64,000 bases of DNA from Puerhibacterium puerhi (lineage in GTDB: Bacteria > Actinomycetota > Actinomycetes > Actinomycetales > Cellulomonadaceae). The notes under the pieces are model-generated. The model did not search any database and had not been told where the DNA came from. It worked only from the letters and a program-made list of their open reading frames with translations. Shown here one piece after another: positions 39,768-53,867 of this stretch (position 1 is the stretch's first letter; each line of letters opens with the position of its first letter). The DNA lies in the NCBI RefSeq assembly GCF_009846865.1, contig NZ_WUWN01000013.1:26184-90183 (forward strand), given 5' to 3'. A program made the translations under genes and the position numbers.

Positions 39768-40754
39768 ATGAGCCGCCGCACCGCCCTCGTCCTGCTCGAC
39801 CCGGCCGCCGAGGTCCGCCCCGCCGCGCTCGAGCTCATCACGCTCGGCCGCTCCCTCGGCCGCGTCGACGTCGTGACCCTCGAGGCGCCCAGCGTCGAGG
39901 CCCTGGCCCAGCTCGGCGCGCACGGCGTCGAGGTGGTCCACCAGGCCGAGCTCGTCGGCGCCGCGGGCGCCCCCGGGTCCCGCCACCTGGCCACCGTCGT
40001 CGCCGCCGTGCTCGCCGCCGCCGTGCGCCGCACCGACGCCGACGTCGTGCTCGTGCCCGCCGGCTTCGCCGCCAAGGAGGCCGCCGCCGTGGCGGCGCAC
40101 GCCCTCGGCGCCGGTCTCGTCGTCGACGCCTCGCACGTCGCCTGGGCCGACGAGGGCCTCGTGGTCACCAAGCGCGTCTTCGCCGGCACGTGGGAGACCG
40201 CGTCGGTGGTGACCACCGATCCCGCGGTCGTGACCGTGCGGGCCAACGCCGTCGTCGCCGAGGCGGCGGCCGAGCCTAGCCACCCCGAGGTCGAGGCGCT
40301 GCCCGTCGAGCCGGAGGCCCCGGCCGTCACGGTCGTGCGGCGCGAGACCGCCGAGCGCGCCGCGGGGCGCCCGACGCTCGAGGAGGCGGCGGTCGTGGTC
40401 GCCGGCGGGCGCGGCACGGGCGGCGACTTCGGCCCGGTCAACGACCTCGCCGACGCGCTCGGCGCCGCGGTCGGCGCCAGCCGCGACGCGGTGTTCGAGG
40501 GCTGGCACGACCGGTACATCGGCCAGACCGGCGTCACGGTCGCCCCCCGCCTGTACGTGGGCGCGGGCATCTCCGGCGCGCCGCACCACCGCGGCGGCAT
40601 GCAGGCCGCCCAGGTCATCGTGGCGGTGAACAGCGACCCCGAGGCGCCGATCTTCGAGATCAGCGACTTCGCCGTCGTCGGCGACCTGGCGGACGTGCTG
40701 CCGCAGGCCGCCGCGGCGATCCGGGCGCACAAGGCGGCCGCGGCCGAGGCGTGA
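39768..40754 (+). CDS. etfA: Electron transfer flavoprotein alpha subunit
   Basis: ETF alpha, 328 residues, holds the FAD of the heterodimer. The C-terminal FAD domain is standard: VVVAGGRGTGGDFGPVNDLADALGAAVGASRDAVFEGW, IGQTGVTVAPRLYVGAGISGAPHH, VIVAVNSDPEAPIFEISDFAVVGDLADVLP. ATG 39768 has GGAGG 6 nt upstream. It forms an operon with etfB and ends only 14 nt from the convergent methyltransferase gene. Confidence 0.97.
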   Translation: MSRRTALVLLDPAAEVRPAALELITLGRSLGRVDVVTLEAPSVEALAQLGAHGVEVVHQAELVGAAGAPGSRHLATVVAAVLAAAVRRTDADVVLVPAGFAAKEAAAVAAHALGAGLVVDASHVAWADEGLVVTKRVFAGTWETASVVTTDPAVVTVRANAVVAEAAAEPSHPEVEALPVEPEAPAVTVVRRETAERAAGRPTLEEAAVVVAGGRGTGGDFGPVNDLADALGAAVGASRDAVFEGWHDRYIGQTGVTVAPRLYVGAGISGAPHHRGGMQAAQVIVAVNSDPEAPIFEISDFAVVGDLADVLPQAAAAIRAHKAAAAEA

Positions 40755-40768
40755 CCGGCTGAGCCCGC

Positions 40769-41467
40769 TCAGGCGCCGGCGGGCGGCCTGGTCCACTCCA
40801 GGGTGTAGCGGAAGAACAGCCGCCGGCGGAACCGCGCCCCGGGCAGCACCCGGCGCGCGGCCGCGGCGACCTCGCCGTAGGTCTCGGCGGGGTCGCGCAC
40901 GGGCATCGCGGGACCCTCGGGGGAGCGAGCGGGCAGCGGCCGCGGGTGCTTGACCAGCCCGACCAGGGGGTTGAGCAGGGCGGAGGCGAGGTCGACAGCG
41001 GCGTCGAGCGGCGAGGCGACGCGCGCCAGGCCCACCACGAGCAGCCGGCCGCCAGGGGCGAGCAGCCGGCCGGCGTGCTCCAGGGCCGGCTCGAGCGGCA
41101 GGTGGTGCAGCACCGCCACCATGGTGACGACGTCGAAGCCGCCGTCCTCGCCCGTGACGTCCGCCAGCGCCGCGTGGCGCACCGTGACCGCCGGGTCACC
41201 GGCGCAGCGGGCGCGCGCGGCGGCCGCCATCGTCGCGTCGGGGTCGACGCCGACCACCTCGGTGACGTGGCGTCGCAGGCGCTCCACCAGCAGGCCGGTG
41301 CCGCAGCCGACGTCGAGCGCGCGCCGCCGGCGGCCCGGCAGCCGGCGCACCACCCAGCCGTGGAAGTGCTCGTTGTGGCTCCACGGGTGGCGGCGGTTGA
41401 CCGCGGCGAGGGCGGCCACCGCCGCCCGCACCGGGGCGCGGCCGCCGCGCCGCACGTCGAGGGTCAC
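40769..41467 (-). CDS. Class I SAM-dependent methyltransferase
   Basis: 232 residues. SAM-binding motif [16 protein letters not shown], motif [17 protein letters not shown], and the motif near [37 protein letters not shown]. The [13 protein letters not shown] lead and the [35 protein letters not shown] end are those of small actinobacterial methyltransferases of unknown substrate. GTG 41467 overlaps the stop of the upstream hydrolase (GTGA), so the two are co-translated. Confidence 0.88.
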   Translation of the reverse strand: MTLDVRRGGRAPVRAAVAALAAVNRRHPWSHNEHFHGWVVRRLPGRRRRALDVGCGTGLLVERLRRHVTEVVGVDPDATMAAAARARCAGDPAVTVRHAALADVTGEDGGFDVVTMVAVLHHLPLEPALEHAGRLLAPGGRLLVVGLARVASPLDAAVDLASALLNPLVGLVKHPRPLPARSPEGPAMPVRDPAETYGEVAAAARRVLPGARFRRRLFFRYTLEWTRPPAGA

Positions 41468-42300
41468 GGCGCCGCGGCGCCGTCGGGCCGGAGCGCGGCG
41501 GCGTCCTGCCGGGCCAGCCAGTCCACGAGCGTGGGCAGCGCGTCCGGGTGCCGGGGCGTGCGGCCGTGCGTCGCGCCGTCGAGCAGGCGCACCGGCATGG
41601 CGGGCAGCAGCGACTGCATGCGCGCCGCGGCCCGCACCCGCGGCGGGTCCTCGGTGCCCGCGATCATGAGGATCGGCATCCGGTAGCCGCTCAGCGCCGA
41701 CGCCGGCACCCCGGCGTCCTCCTCCTGGCGCCGCATGTAGGCCGCCAGCGCGGCGGCGTCGTTCTGCAGCAGCGCCGCCTGGGTGGCGGCGTCGAGCGGG
41801 TGGCCGAGGTGCTCGGCCCAGCGGTCGACGAACGCCTGCATGCCGCGCGCCACGATGGTGTCGATGCAGCCGGGGAAGAAGGTGCGGTCGAACGCGCCCT
41901 CGCCGGTGCGCGGCGAGCCGCCGAGCGTGACCAGCGAGGCCACCCGGTGCGGGTGGTGGGCGGCGAGCTCGAAGCCGACGCGCCCGCCGAGCGAGTAGCC
42001 CACGACGTGGGCGCGGGCCACCCCGAGCTCGTCCAGCACGCTGAGCACGTCGCCGACGAACAGCGCCTGGTCGTAGGCGTCCTCGTCGTGCGGCTTGTCG
42101 CTGGCGCCGTGGCCGCGCAGGTCGAGGGTGACCACCCGGTGGTCGGCCTGCAGCTCGCGCACCCAGCCGAACCCGCGCCAGATGGCCTGCGACAGGGCCG
42201 TGCCGTGCACGAGCACGACGGCGGGGGCGCCGGGCGCGCCCTCGCCGAACACGCGGTAGGCGATGCGGGTGTCGTCGAGCCGGTTCGTGACGTGGTCCAC
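41464..42300 (-). CDS. Alpha/beta hydrolase
   Basis: 278 residues. [42 protein letters not shown], nucleophile elbow GYSLGG (Ser about residue 100), AGTEDPPRV and a histidine in [13 protein letters not shown] complete the triad. Substrate not evident; possibly an esterase. TACGGT (42307-42312, minus strand) ends 6 nt before GTG 42300 and implies a leaderless mRNA. Divergent from phoX; the shared gap holds a PHO-box-like repeat, so phosphate control of this gene too is possible. Confidence 0.87.
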   Translation of the reverse strand: MDHVTNRLDDTRIAYRVFGEGAPGAPAVVLVHGTALSQAIWRGFGWVRELQADHRVVTLDLRGHGASDKPHDEDAYDQALFVGDVLSVLDELGVARAHVVGYSLGGRVGFELAAHHPHRVASLVTLGGSPRTGEGAFDRTFFPGCIDTIVARGMQAFVDRWAEHLGHPLDAATQAALLQNDAAALAAYMRRQEEDAGVPASALSGYRMPILMIAGTEDPPRVRAAARMQSLLPAMPVRLLDGATHGRTPRHPDALPTLVDWLARQDAAALRPDGAAAP

Positions 42301-42328
42301 GGCGCCACCGTAGCGGCAGCCACCCGAC

Positions 42329-42346
42329 GGTCACCGGCTGTTCACC
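42329..42346 (+). promoter_or_regulatory. PHO-box-like direct repeat upstream of phoX
   Basis: GGTCACC (42329-42335) and GTTCACC (42340-42346) are spaced 11 bp, matching the direct-repeat architecture of actinobacterial PhoP sites. A candidate phoX -10, TAGCGT, follows at 42389-42394. Confidence 0.65.
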
Positions 42347-42457
42347 GGGCGCTCAGGGACGCGCCCGCCGGGCGCCACCGGGGGTGCCTAGCGTCACCGG
42401 GGAGCACGCCCGGCGTGCCCCGTTTTGTCGCCCCGAGCAGCCCCCCAGGAGCGCACG

Positions 42458-44710
42458 ATGACGATCGCCCCCGAGACCCCGCAGGCCGGCACCCGCCCGC
42501 TGCTGCGGCTCGAGCCCCAGCCCTCCCACGCCCGCGGCAAGCGCAGCCCCGTCACCTGCCGCCTCAAGTGCGCCGACCAGTGCGCGCACCCCGTCCCGAA
42601 CCCCACCGACCACGAGACGTTCCGCGAGGTCGCCTCGCGCGCGCTGACCCGCCGGCGCGTGCTCGGCGGCCTGGCCGCCGCGGCCGCCGTCGTCGTCGGG
42701 GGCACGCAGCTCGCCGGCGCCCCCGGCGCCGCGGCGACGCCGGCGGCCAGCGGCGTCGCCGCGGGCCGCAAGGGCCTGTCCTTCGGCGCCATCGCGCCGC
42801 AGCCGGCGGCCACCGACGCGCTCGTGGTGCCCGACGGCTACGAGTGGTCCCCGATCATCCGCTGGGGCGACCCCATCCTGCCCGGCGGGCGCGCCTTCGA
42901 CCCGGCCCGGCAGTCGCCGCGGCAGCAGGCGCTGCAGTTCGGCTACAACTGCGACTACCTCGACATCCTGCCCGCGGACCCGAAGGAGCTGGCCAAGCCG
43001 CCGGCCGCCCGCTCGCGCGGCACCCGCGGCCTCCTCGTGAGCAACCACGAGTACACCAACCCGGCCATCATGTTCGACGAGTCGTACGACGCCGCCACGC
43101 GCCGCGCGATCGAGCGGGCCGCGCACGGCATGTCGGTGGTCGAGGTGACCCGCCGCCGTGCCGGCACCCCGTGGGAGTACTCCCGCATCAGCCGGTACAA
43201 CCGCCGCGTCCACGTGGGCACCGAGCTCGTCCTCGACGGCCCGGCCGCCGGCCACGACCTGCTGAAGACCGCCGCCGACCCGAGCGGCACCCGCGTGCTG
43301 GGCACGCTGAACAACTGCGCCGGCGGCACCACCCCGTGGGGCACCGTGGTCTCCGGCGAGGAGAACTTCCACGGCTACTTCCGGGTCTCGGGCGCCGACC
43401 CGCGCGACGCCCGATACGGCCTGCGCGACGCCGCGACGTCCTACGGCTGGGAGCTCGACGAGCCGCGCTTCGACGCCCGCAACGCCGGCTACGAGAACGA
43501 GAGCCACCGGTTCGGCTGGGTCGTGGAGATCGACCCCTACGACCCGTCCGCCCCGCCGGTCAAGCACACCGCGCTCGGCCGGCTCAAGCACGAGGGCGCC
43601 AACGTCGTCCTGTCGAAGGACGGCCACGCCGTGGCGTACATGGGCGACGACGAGCGGTTCGACTACGTCTACAAGTTCGTCTCGCGCGACACGTTCCGTC
43701 CCGGCTCCGGCGCGCGGGCCCGCGCCCACAACAAGCAGCTGCTCTCGGCCGGCGACCTGTACGTCGCGCGCTTCGAGGGCGACTCGCCGGCCGCGGAGAT
43801 CGACGGCTCCGGCGCCGTGCCGTCCGACGGGGCGTTCGACGGCACCGGCCGCTGGGTCCCGCTGGTCAAGGGCGGCCGCTCCCGCGTGCCCGGCATGAGC
43901 GTCGCCGAGGTGCTCGTGTTCACGCGGCTCGCGGCCGACGCCGTGGGCGCCACGAAGATGGACCGGCCCGAGGACGTGGAGCCCAACCCGCTGACGGGCC
44001 GCGTCTACGTGGCGTGCACCAACAACTCCGACCGCGGCGCGGCGGGCAAGGAGGGCCCCACCGAGCCCAACCCGCGCACCGCCAACCGCGACGGCCACGT
44101 GGTGGAGATCGTCGAGGACCGCGGCGACCAGCTGTCCGAGACCTTCCGGTGGAACCTGCTGCTCGTGGCGGGCGACCCGGCGACCAACGCCGGCACCTAC
44201 TTCTCCGGCTTCCCGGCCGACAAGGTCTCGCCGATCTCCTGCCCGGACAACCTCGCGTTCGACGCCGACGGCAACCTGTGGATCTCCACCGACGGCCAGC
44301 CGTCGTCGATCCAGCGGTGCGACGGGCTGTTCAAGGTGCCGCTGAGCGGCCGCGAGCGCGGGCACGTCCAGCAGTTCCTGTCCGTGCCGCGCGAGGCGGA
44401 GACCTGCGGCCCGGTCGTGGACAGCCGCGACGGGATGGTCTACGTCAACGTGCAGCACCCGGGGGAGGACGGCACGTTCGCCGACCAGCACTCGTACTTC
44501 CCGGACTACCTCGAGGAGGGCGACCGGGCGCCGGCCGGCGCCTGGCGCGGCCCGCGCCCGGCGACGGTGCAGGTCTACCGGGCCGGCACGGACGACCGCC
44601 CCGGGCACCAGGACGGTCGCGGCTGGGACGGCCCCGGGCCGTTCCCGTGGCCGCGCGGCGGCAAGGGCTGGGGCCCGGGCGGCCGCTCCCGCGGCCGCTG
44701 GGGGCGCTGA
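42458..44710 (+). CDS. phoX: PhoX-type alkaline phosphatase, Tat-exported
   Basis: Calcium/iron-dependent phosphatase that releases phosphate from organic esters outside the cell (DUF839 family). 750 residues from ATG 42458 (AGGAG 6 nt upstream; a longer frame to 42425 has no such site). A 60-residue lead with [15 protein letters not shown] precedes the twin-arginine signal [18 protein letters not shown] (about 64-81), as usual for this family. The [25 protein letters not shown] segment supplies the metal-binding Cys and Glu; [54 protein letters not shown] and [20 protein letters not shown] are other core blocks. The C-terminus is Gly/Arg/Trp-rich. Confidence 0.94.
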   Translation: MTIAPETPQAGTRPLLRLEPQPSHARGKRSPVTCRLKCADQCAHPVPNPTDHETFREVASRALTRRRVLGGLAAAAAVVVGGTQLAGAPGAAATPAASGVAAGRKGLSFGAIAPQPAATDALVVPDGYEWSPIIRWGDPILPGGRAFDPARQSPRQQALQFGYNCDYLDILPADPKELAKPPAARSRGTRGLLVSNHEYTNPAIMFDESYDAATRRAIERAAHGMSVVEVTRRRAGTPWEYSRISRYNRRVHVGTELVLDGPAAGHDLLKTAADPSGTRVLGTLNNCAGGTTPWGTVVSGEENFHGYFRVSGADPRDARYGLRDAATSYGWELDEPRFDARNAGYENESHRFGWVVEIDPYDPSAPPVKHTALGRLKHEGANVVLSKDGHAVAYMGDDERFDYVYKFVSRDTFRPGSGARARAHNKQLLSAGDLYVARFEGDSPAAEIDGSGAVPSDGAFDGTGRWVPLVKGGRSRVPGMSVAEVLVFTRLAADAVGATKMDRPEDVEPNPLTGRVYVACTNNSDRGAAGKEGPTEPNPRTANRDGHVVEIVEDRGDQLSETFRWNLLLVAGDPATNAGTYFSGFPADKVSPISCPDNLAFDADGNLWISTDGQPSSIQRCDGLFKVPLSGRERGHVQQFLSVPREAETCGPVVDSRDGMVYVNVQHPGEDGTFADQHSYFPDYLEEGDRAPAGAWRGPRPATVQVYRAGTDDRPGHQDGRGWDGPGPFPWPRGGKGWGPGGRSRGRWGR

Positions 44711-44732
44711 GCCGCGCCGCCCCCGCCGCTCC

Positions 44733-44772
44733 CGCCGGCCCTGCCGCCCCGCCCGGGGCGGCAGGGCCGGCG
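44733..44772 (+). terminator. Terminator hairpin after phoX
   Basis: Perfect 18-bp stem (44733-44750 with 44755-44772) and a 4-nt loop, the strongest hairpin in the window, directly followed by the -10 box of the next gene. Confidence 0.85.
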
Positions 44773-44791
44773 CGGTTCGTAGACTGGGCCG

Positions 44792-46066
44792 GTGACCACC
44801 CCCGTGCTGCCGGCCGGCTCGCCCGAGCCCGACGCCGGCGCCTACCTCGACCACGCGGCGACCACCCCGATGTCGCCCGCCGCCCTCGCGGCCTACGTGG
44901 CCGAGGCCGGGCGGGTGGGCAACGCCTCGAGCCTGCACGCCGCGGGCCGCGGTGCCCGGCGGGCGGTGGAGGAGGCGCGCGAGAGCGTCGCCGCCGCCCT
45001 GGGCGCGCGCCCGTCGGAGGTCGTCTTCACCGCCGGCGGGACCGAGGCGGACAACCTGGCGATCAAGGGCATCTTCTGGGGCCGCCGGCGCGGCGACACC
45101 CGCCGCACCCGGGTGCTCGTCTCCGCCGTCGAGCACCACGCGGTGCTCGACCCGGCCTTCTGGCTGGCCGGCCACGCCGGTGCGGAGATCGTGCTGCTGC
45201 CCGTCGACGCCGTCGGCCGCGTGGACCTCGAGGCGCTGCGGGCCGAGCTGGTCGCGCACGCCGAGGAGATCGCCCTGGTGTCGGTCATGTGGGCCAACAA
45301 CGAGGTCGGCACGGTGCAGCCGGTGCGCGACGTCGTCCGGCTCGCCCACCAGCACGGCGTGCCCGTGCACACCGACGCCGTCCAGGCGGTCGGCCAGCTC
45401 GAGGTCGACTTCGCCGCCTCGGGCGTCGACGCCATGACGGTCTCGGGCCACAAGCTCGGCGGCCCGATCGGCGTGGGGGCGCTGCTCGCCCGCCGCGACC
45501 TGCCCCTGGAGGCGGTGCTGCACGGCGGCGGCCAGGAGCGCGGCGTGCGCTCCGGCACGCTGGACGCGCCGGCGATCCGCGCCTTCGCCGCCGCCGTCAC
45601 CGACGCCGTCGCCCACCGCCCCGAGCGCGCCGCCCACCTGACCGCCCTGCGCGACCGGCTGGTCGCCGGCGTGCGCGCCGCGGCCCCCGACGCCGTGCTG
45701 CGCGGCCCGGACCCGGCGACCGACCCGGCCGGGCGGCTGCCGGCCAACGCCCACTTCACCTTCCCGGGCGCCGAGGGCGACTCGCTGCTGTACCTGCTCG
45801 ACTCCGCGGGGGTGCAGGCCTCCACGGGGTCGGCCTGCCAGGCCGGCGTGCCGCAGCCCTCGCACGTGCTGCTGGCCATGGGCCTGCCCGAGGCGGAGGC
45901 GCGCGGCGCCCTGCGCTTCTCGCTGGGCGCCACGTCCACGGCCGCCGACGTCGAGCGGCTCGTCGCCGCCCTGCCCCAGGTGGTCGCCCGGGCCCAGGCG
46001 GCGGGGCTCGTCTCGGCCTCGCTGGCCGCCGCGCCGGCGCGCACGACGCCCGGGGGTGCGGCATGA
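44792..46066 (+). CDS. Cysteine desulfurase (IscS/NifS family)
   Basis: PLP enzyme that takes sulfur from cysteine to a persulfide, here most likely for tRNA thiolation by the adjacent MnmA. 424 residues: [77 protein letters not shown]-lysine in [22 protein letters not shown], and the catalytic cysteine in [13 protein letters not shown] 44792 has no ribosome binding site but TAGACT (44780-44785) lies 6 nt before it, so the mRNA appears leaderless. The stop overlaps the mnmA start. Confidence 0.95.
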   Translation: MTTPVLPAGSPEPDAGAYLDHAATTPMSPAALAAYVAEAGRVGNASSLHAAGRGARRAVEEARESVAAALGARPSEVVFTAGGTEADNLAIKGIFWGRRRGDTRRTRVLVSAVEHHAVLDPAFWLAGHAGAEIVLLPVDAVGRVDLEALRAELVAHAEEIALVSVMWANNEVGTVQPVRDVVRLAHQHGVPVHTDAVQAVGQLEVDFAASGVDAMTVSGHKLGGPIGVGALLARRDLPLEAVLHGGGQERGVRSGTLDAPAIRAFAAAVTDAVAHRPERAAHLTALRDRLVAGVRAAAPDAVLRGPDPATDPAGRLPANAHFTFPGAEGDSLLYLLDSAGVQASTGSACQAGVPQPSHVLLAMGLPEAEARGALRFSLGATSTAADVERLVAALPQVVARAQAAGLVSASLAAAPARTTPGGAA

Positions 46067-47202
46067 GGGTGCTGGCGGCGATGTCCGGCGGCGTCGACTC
46101 GGCAGTGGCCGCGGCGCTCGCCGTCGAGGCGGGGCACGACGTCGTGGGCGTGCACATGGCGCTGAGCCGCAACCGCGACCAGTTCCGCACCGGGTCGCGC
46201 GGCTGCTGCTCGATCGAGGACGCGGGCGACGCGCGCCGCGCCGCCGACGTGCTGGGCATCCCGTACTACGTGTGGGACCTGTCCGAGCGCTTCGAGGACA
46301 CCGTGGTGGCGGACTTCCTCGCCGAGTACGAGGCCGGCCGCACCCCGAACCCGTGCGTGCGCTGCAACGAGCACATCAAGTTCGAGGCGCTGCTCGACAA
46401 GGCCACCGCGCTCGGCTTCGACGCCGTCGCCACCGGCCACTACGCCCAGGTCGTCACGCGCGAGCTGCCCGACGGCACCACGGCCCGCGAGCTGCACCGC
46501 GCGACCGACGCGGAGAAGGACCAGTCGTACGTGCTGGCAGTGATGGGCCCGGAGCGGCTCGAGCGGGCGATGTTCCCGCTCGGCGGGTTCGCGTCCAAGG
46601 CCGAGGTGCGGGCGGAGGCGGCCCGGCGCGGGCTGTCGGTGAGCGCCAAGCCCGACTCCTACGACATCTGCTTCGTCGCGGACGGCGACACCCGCGGCTT
46701 CCTGCGCGACCGGCTCGGCTCGCGCCCGGGCGTCGTGGTCGACACGGACGGCGCCGTCGTCGGCGAGCACGACGGCGCCTACGCCTACACGGTGGGTCAG
46801 CGCCGCGGCCTCGGCCTCGGGCGGCCCGCCGCCGACGGCCGGCCCCGCTACGTCGTGGACGTGCGTGCCGACACCAACACCGTCGTCGTCGGGCCTGCCG
46901 AGCTGCTCACCGTCGACCGGATCGCGGGGGAGCGGACCGTGTGGTTCGCCGGCGCGCTGGCGGCCGACGGCGCCGGGGCCGGCGAGTGGTTCGACGCGCA
47001 GGTGCAGGTGCGCGCGCACGGCGCCGCCATCGGCGCGCGCGTGCGGGCGGTCCCCGGCGGCGCCGGGCTGGAGGTGGCGCTCACCGAGCGGCCGCTGCGG
47101 GGTGTCGCCGCGGGCCAGTCGGTCGTCGTCTACCGCGGCACGCAGGTGCTCGGCCAGGCGACGGTGTCCCGGGCCTGGCGCGCGGCGCCCGTCGCCGTCT
47201 GA
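46063..47202 (+). CDS. mnmA: tRNA-specific 2-thiouridylase
   Basis: MnmA thiolates U34 of Lys, Glu and Gln tRNAs using persulfide sulfur and ATP. 379 residues: PP-loop [48 protein letters not shown], first catalytic Cys in [27 protein letters not shown], second catalytic Cys in [24 protein letters not shown]. The ATG overlaps the desulfurase stop (ATGA). Its position after a cysteine desulfurase gene is a common actinobacterial arrangement. Confidence 0.97.
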   Translation: MRVLAAMSGGVDSAVAAALAVEAGHDVVGVHMALSRNRDQFRTGSRGCCSIEDAGDARRAADVLGIPYYVWDLSERFEDTVVADFLAEYEAGRTPNPCVRCNEHIKFEALLDKATALGFDAVATGHYAQVVTRELPDGTTARELHRATDAEKDQSYVLAVMGPERLERAMFPLGGFASKAEVRAEAARRGLSVSAKPDSYDICFVADGDTRGFLRDRLGSRPGVVVDTDGAVVGEHDGAYAYTVGQRRGLGLGRPAADGRPRYVVDVRADTNTVVVGPAELLTVDRIAGERTVWFAGALAADGAGAGEWFDAQVQVRAHGAAIGARVRAVPGGAGLEVALTERPLRGVAAGQSVVVYRGTQVLGQATVSRAWRAAPVAV

Positions 47203-47245
47203 CCCGCCGGCAGCGCCGGCCCACCCCCGCCCCGCCCCCGCGAGC

Positions 47246-47287
47246 TGTCAGTACCAGCGGCGGCCATACCGTGCGCTGGTACTGACA
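47246..47287. promoter_or_regulatory. Perfect 14-bp inverted repeat between mnmA and the MetE-like gene
   Basis: TGTCAGTACCAGCG (47246-47259) and its exact complement (47274-47287) flank 14 nt. Unlike the terminators here it is only moderately GC-rich and has a long loop, so an operator or leader hairpin for the gene at 47344 is as likely as a terminator for mnmA. Confidence 0.6.
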
Positions 47288-47343
47288 CGACCGGGAGGCG
47301 GGCACCCGAGCAGCACCCGAGCAGGACGACGAGGAGACCACGC

Positions 47344-48381
47344 ATGGTGACGGTGAGCGGCCACGGCCCGTGGCCCGGCGGCGAGGACGACGTCCTCGAG
47401 GCGCAGCAGATCGTGCTGGGCGACCTGGCGGAGCTGCCCACCGGGGTGGGCGCCGTCCCGTTCCTGGTGCAGCTCGACGGGCGCGGCCCGGGCGCCGACG
47501 CGACCGGCCGCACCGCGGCGCTGCTCGCCGAGACGCCGGTGGAGCTCGGCCCGCACGGCTGGAAGCTCGCCGACCGGCCCGGCATGGACCTGCGCCGCGC
47601 CGAGGCGTTCCGGCGCGAGGACCTCGGTGCGCTCGCGATCGCCGGCTACGGCTACGCCGGCCCGTTCGCCGTCGAGGTGGTGGGCCCGTGGACGCTCGCC
47701 GCCCAGCTGTACGCGGCGCGCGGCGACCGCGTGCTGGCCGACCGGGGCGCCCGGCGCGACCTGGGCCTGGCGCTCGCCGAGGGCCTGCGCGAGCACGTCG
47801 CCGAGGTGCGCGCCCAGGTGCCGGGCGCCGAGGTGGTGGTGCAGCTCGCCGAGCCGCTGCTGGGCCAGGTGCACGCGGGCGTGCTGCCCACGTTCTCCGG
47901 CTACTCGCGGCTGCGGGCGGTCCCCGGCCCCGAGATCGTCGAGGGGCTGCAGCCGGTCGTCGAGGCCGTGCACGACGCCGGCGCGAGCGCCGTGGTGCAC
48001 CTCGGCGCCACCTGGGTGGGCGTGCCGCCCGCCGTGCTCGCGGGCGCGGACGCCGTCGGCCTCGACCTCGGCGGCCTGGGCCCCGAGGGCTGGAACGAGC
48101 GGGCCTGGGAGCTGCTGGCCCGGGCGACCGAGAAGGGCGTCCGGCTGTGGGCGGGCCTGCCGCCGGCGAAGGTGTCGCAGTGCGCCGGGCCGCTGCTGGG
48201 CGAGCTGGTGCGCACCGTCGTCGAGCCGTGGCGCCGCGTCGGCCTGCCGGCGTCCGGGCTGGACGCCGTCACGCTGCTGTCCGCGCCGCGGTCGGCGCCG
48301 GCGAGCACCGACGACCACCGCGCCGGGCTGGCCAACCTGGGCCGCGTCGCCGAGGCCGTCGCGGAGCGCGCGGCGGCCTGA
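47344..48381 (+). CDS. MetE C-terminal-like protein (methionine synthase-related)
   Basis: 345 residues resembling the C-terminal barrel of cobalamin-independent methionine synthase as encoded next to mnmA and ligA in many actinobacteria. Supporting segments: VPFLVQLDGRGP, VEVVGPWTLAAQLYAARGDRVLADRGARRDLGLALAEGLREHV and VVVQLAEPLLGQVHAG, where MetE has related GPxTL and QxDEP-type segments. The zinc ligands expected of active MetE (HMCYS and a late cysteine) are not apparent: the corresponding place reads VVHLGATWV. Either a divergent activity or a non-catalytic relative. ATG 47344 has GAGGAG 8 nt upstream. Confidence 0.75.
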   Translation: MVTVSGHGPWPGGEDDVLEAQQIVLGDLAELPTGVGAVPFLVQLDGRGPGADATGRTAALLAETPVELGPHGWKLADRPGMDLRRAEAFRREDLGALAIAGYGYAGPFAVEVVGPWTLAAQLYAARGDRVLADRGARRDLGLALAEGLREHVAEVRAQVPGAEVVVQLAEPLLGQVHAGVLPTFSGYSRLRAVPGPEIVEGLQPVVEAVHDAGASAVVHLGATWVGVPPAVLAGADAVGLDLGGLGPEGWNERAWELLARATEKGVRLWAGLPPAKVSQCAGPLLGELVRTVVEPWRRVGLPASGLDAVTLLSAPRSAPASTDDHRAGLANLGRVAEAVAERAAA

Positions 48382-48383
48382 CG

Positions 48384-48417
48384 CCGCCGGCGGGTCCGGC
48401 GTCGGACCCGCCGGCGG
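48384..48417. terminator. Bidirectional terminator hairpin
   Basis: Perfect 14-bp arms (48384-48397 CCGCCGGCGGGTCC; 48404-48417) with a 6-nt loop between the convergent MetE-like and peptidase genes. Confidence 0.8.
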
Positions 48418-48432
48418 GGCCGCCGGGGCGGC

Positions 48433-53254
<4,822 letters not shown>

Positions 53255-53309
53255 GCGGCCGGCGGAAAATCCGTCGCCCGCTCGGCCCGGTGCCGCCTAC
53301 GGTCGCGCC

Positions 53310-53387
53310 ATGACGTTCATGGTGATGGTGCGCCGTGCCCGGGAACGGGTCGCGGCGCGCGTGGGGCTGGCACCCGCTCCGCGCTGA
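53310..53387 (+). CDS. Possible 25-codon leaderless upstream ORF overlapping the Erm-like gene
   Basis: ATG 53310 lies 6 nt after TACGGT (53298-53303), the spacing of leaderless genes in this window. The frame encodes MTFMVMVRRARERVAARVG and six more residues, ends at 53387 and overlaps the methyltransferase start (GTG 53335) in another frame. It could be a leader peptide, or the true N-terminus of the methyltransferase separated from it by a frameshift. Not more than a hypothesis. Confidence 0.35.
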   Translation: MTFMVMVRRARERVAARVGLAPAPR

Positions 53388-53859
53388 CTTCGCCCGCGCG
53401 GTCGTCGCCGACGCCGGCGTGCTGCCCGGCGAGCTCGTGCTCGACCTCGGGGCCGGCACCGGCGCGCTGACCCACCACCTCGTGGCGGCGGGCGCCCGCG
53501 TCGTGGCGGTCGAGCTGCACCCCGGCCGCGCGCAGGCGCTGCGGGAGCGGTTCGCCGGCGCCGACGTCCGGGTGGTCGCGGTCGACCTGGCCGCCGTGCG
53601 CTGGCCGCGCCGGCCCTTCCGGGTGGTGGCCAGCCCGCCGTACGGGCACACGACGGCGCTGGTACGCGCGCTCCTGGACCGGCGGACGGCGCTCGTGCGC
53701 GCCGACCTCGTGCTCCAGCGGCAGGCGGCGCGGCGGCTCGCCGAGCGCTACGCGGGTGCGCCGCGCTGGCACGTCGAGGTGGCGCGGGCGCTGCCGCGGC
53801 GCGCGTTCTCCCCGCCGCCGCGCGTCGACTCCGCGGTGCTCGTGGTCCGCCGCCGGTGA
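53335..53859 (+). CDS. Short Erm-type 23S rRNA adenine-N6 methyltransferase
   Basis: 174 residues. RRAWGWHPLRADFARAVVADAG is the actinobacterial Erm-type lead; LVLDLGAGTGALTHHLV is SAM motif I; VVAVELHPGRAQALRERFAGADV motif II; FRVVASPPYGHTTALVRALL motif IV; ALPRRAFSPPPRVDSAVLVV the C-terminal block shared by KsgA/Erm. It lacks the C-terminal helical domain of classical Erm proteins, like the short mycobacterial Erm(37). Motif IV has Ser in place of the usual Asn (NxPY). GTG 53335 is the only in-frame start after the stop at 53323 and has no ribosome binding site. Methylation of A2058 of 23S rRNA with macrolide resistance is the family role, not demonstrated here. Confidence 0.75.
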   Translation: MPGNGSRRAWGWHPLRADFARAVVADAGVLPGELVLDLGAGTGALTHHLVAAGARVVAVELHPGRAQALRERFAGADVRVVAVDLAAVRWPRRPFRVVASPPYGHTTALVRALLDRRTALVRADLVLQRQAARRLAERYAGAPRWHVEVARALPRRAFSPPPRVDSAVLVVRRR

Positions 53860-53867
53860 CGGCCGGC

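Noticed and set aside
41548..46062. Long plus-strand frame running through phoX and the desulfurase into mnmA
   Set aside because: Only the last 1140 nt (46063-47202) encode mnmA; the upstream part is an alternative frame of other genes.
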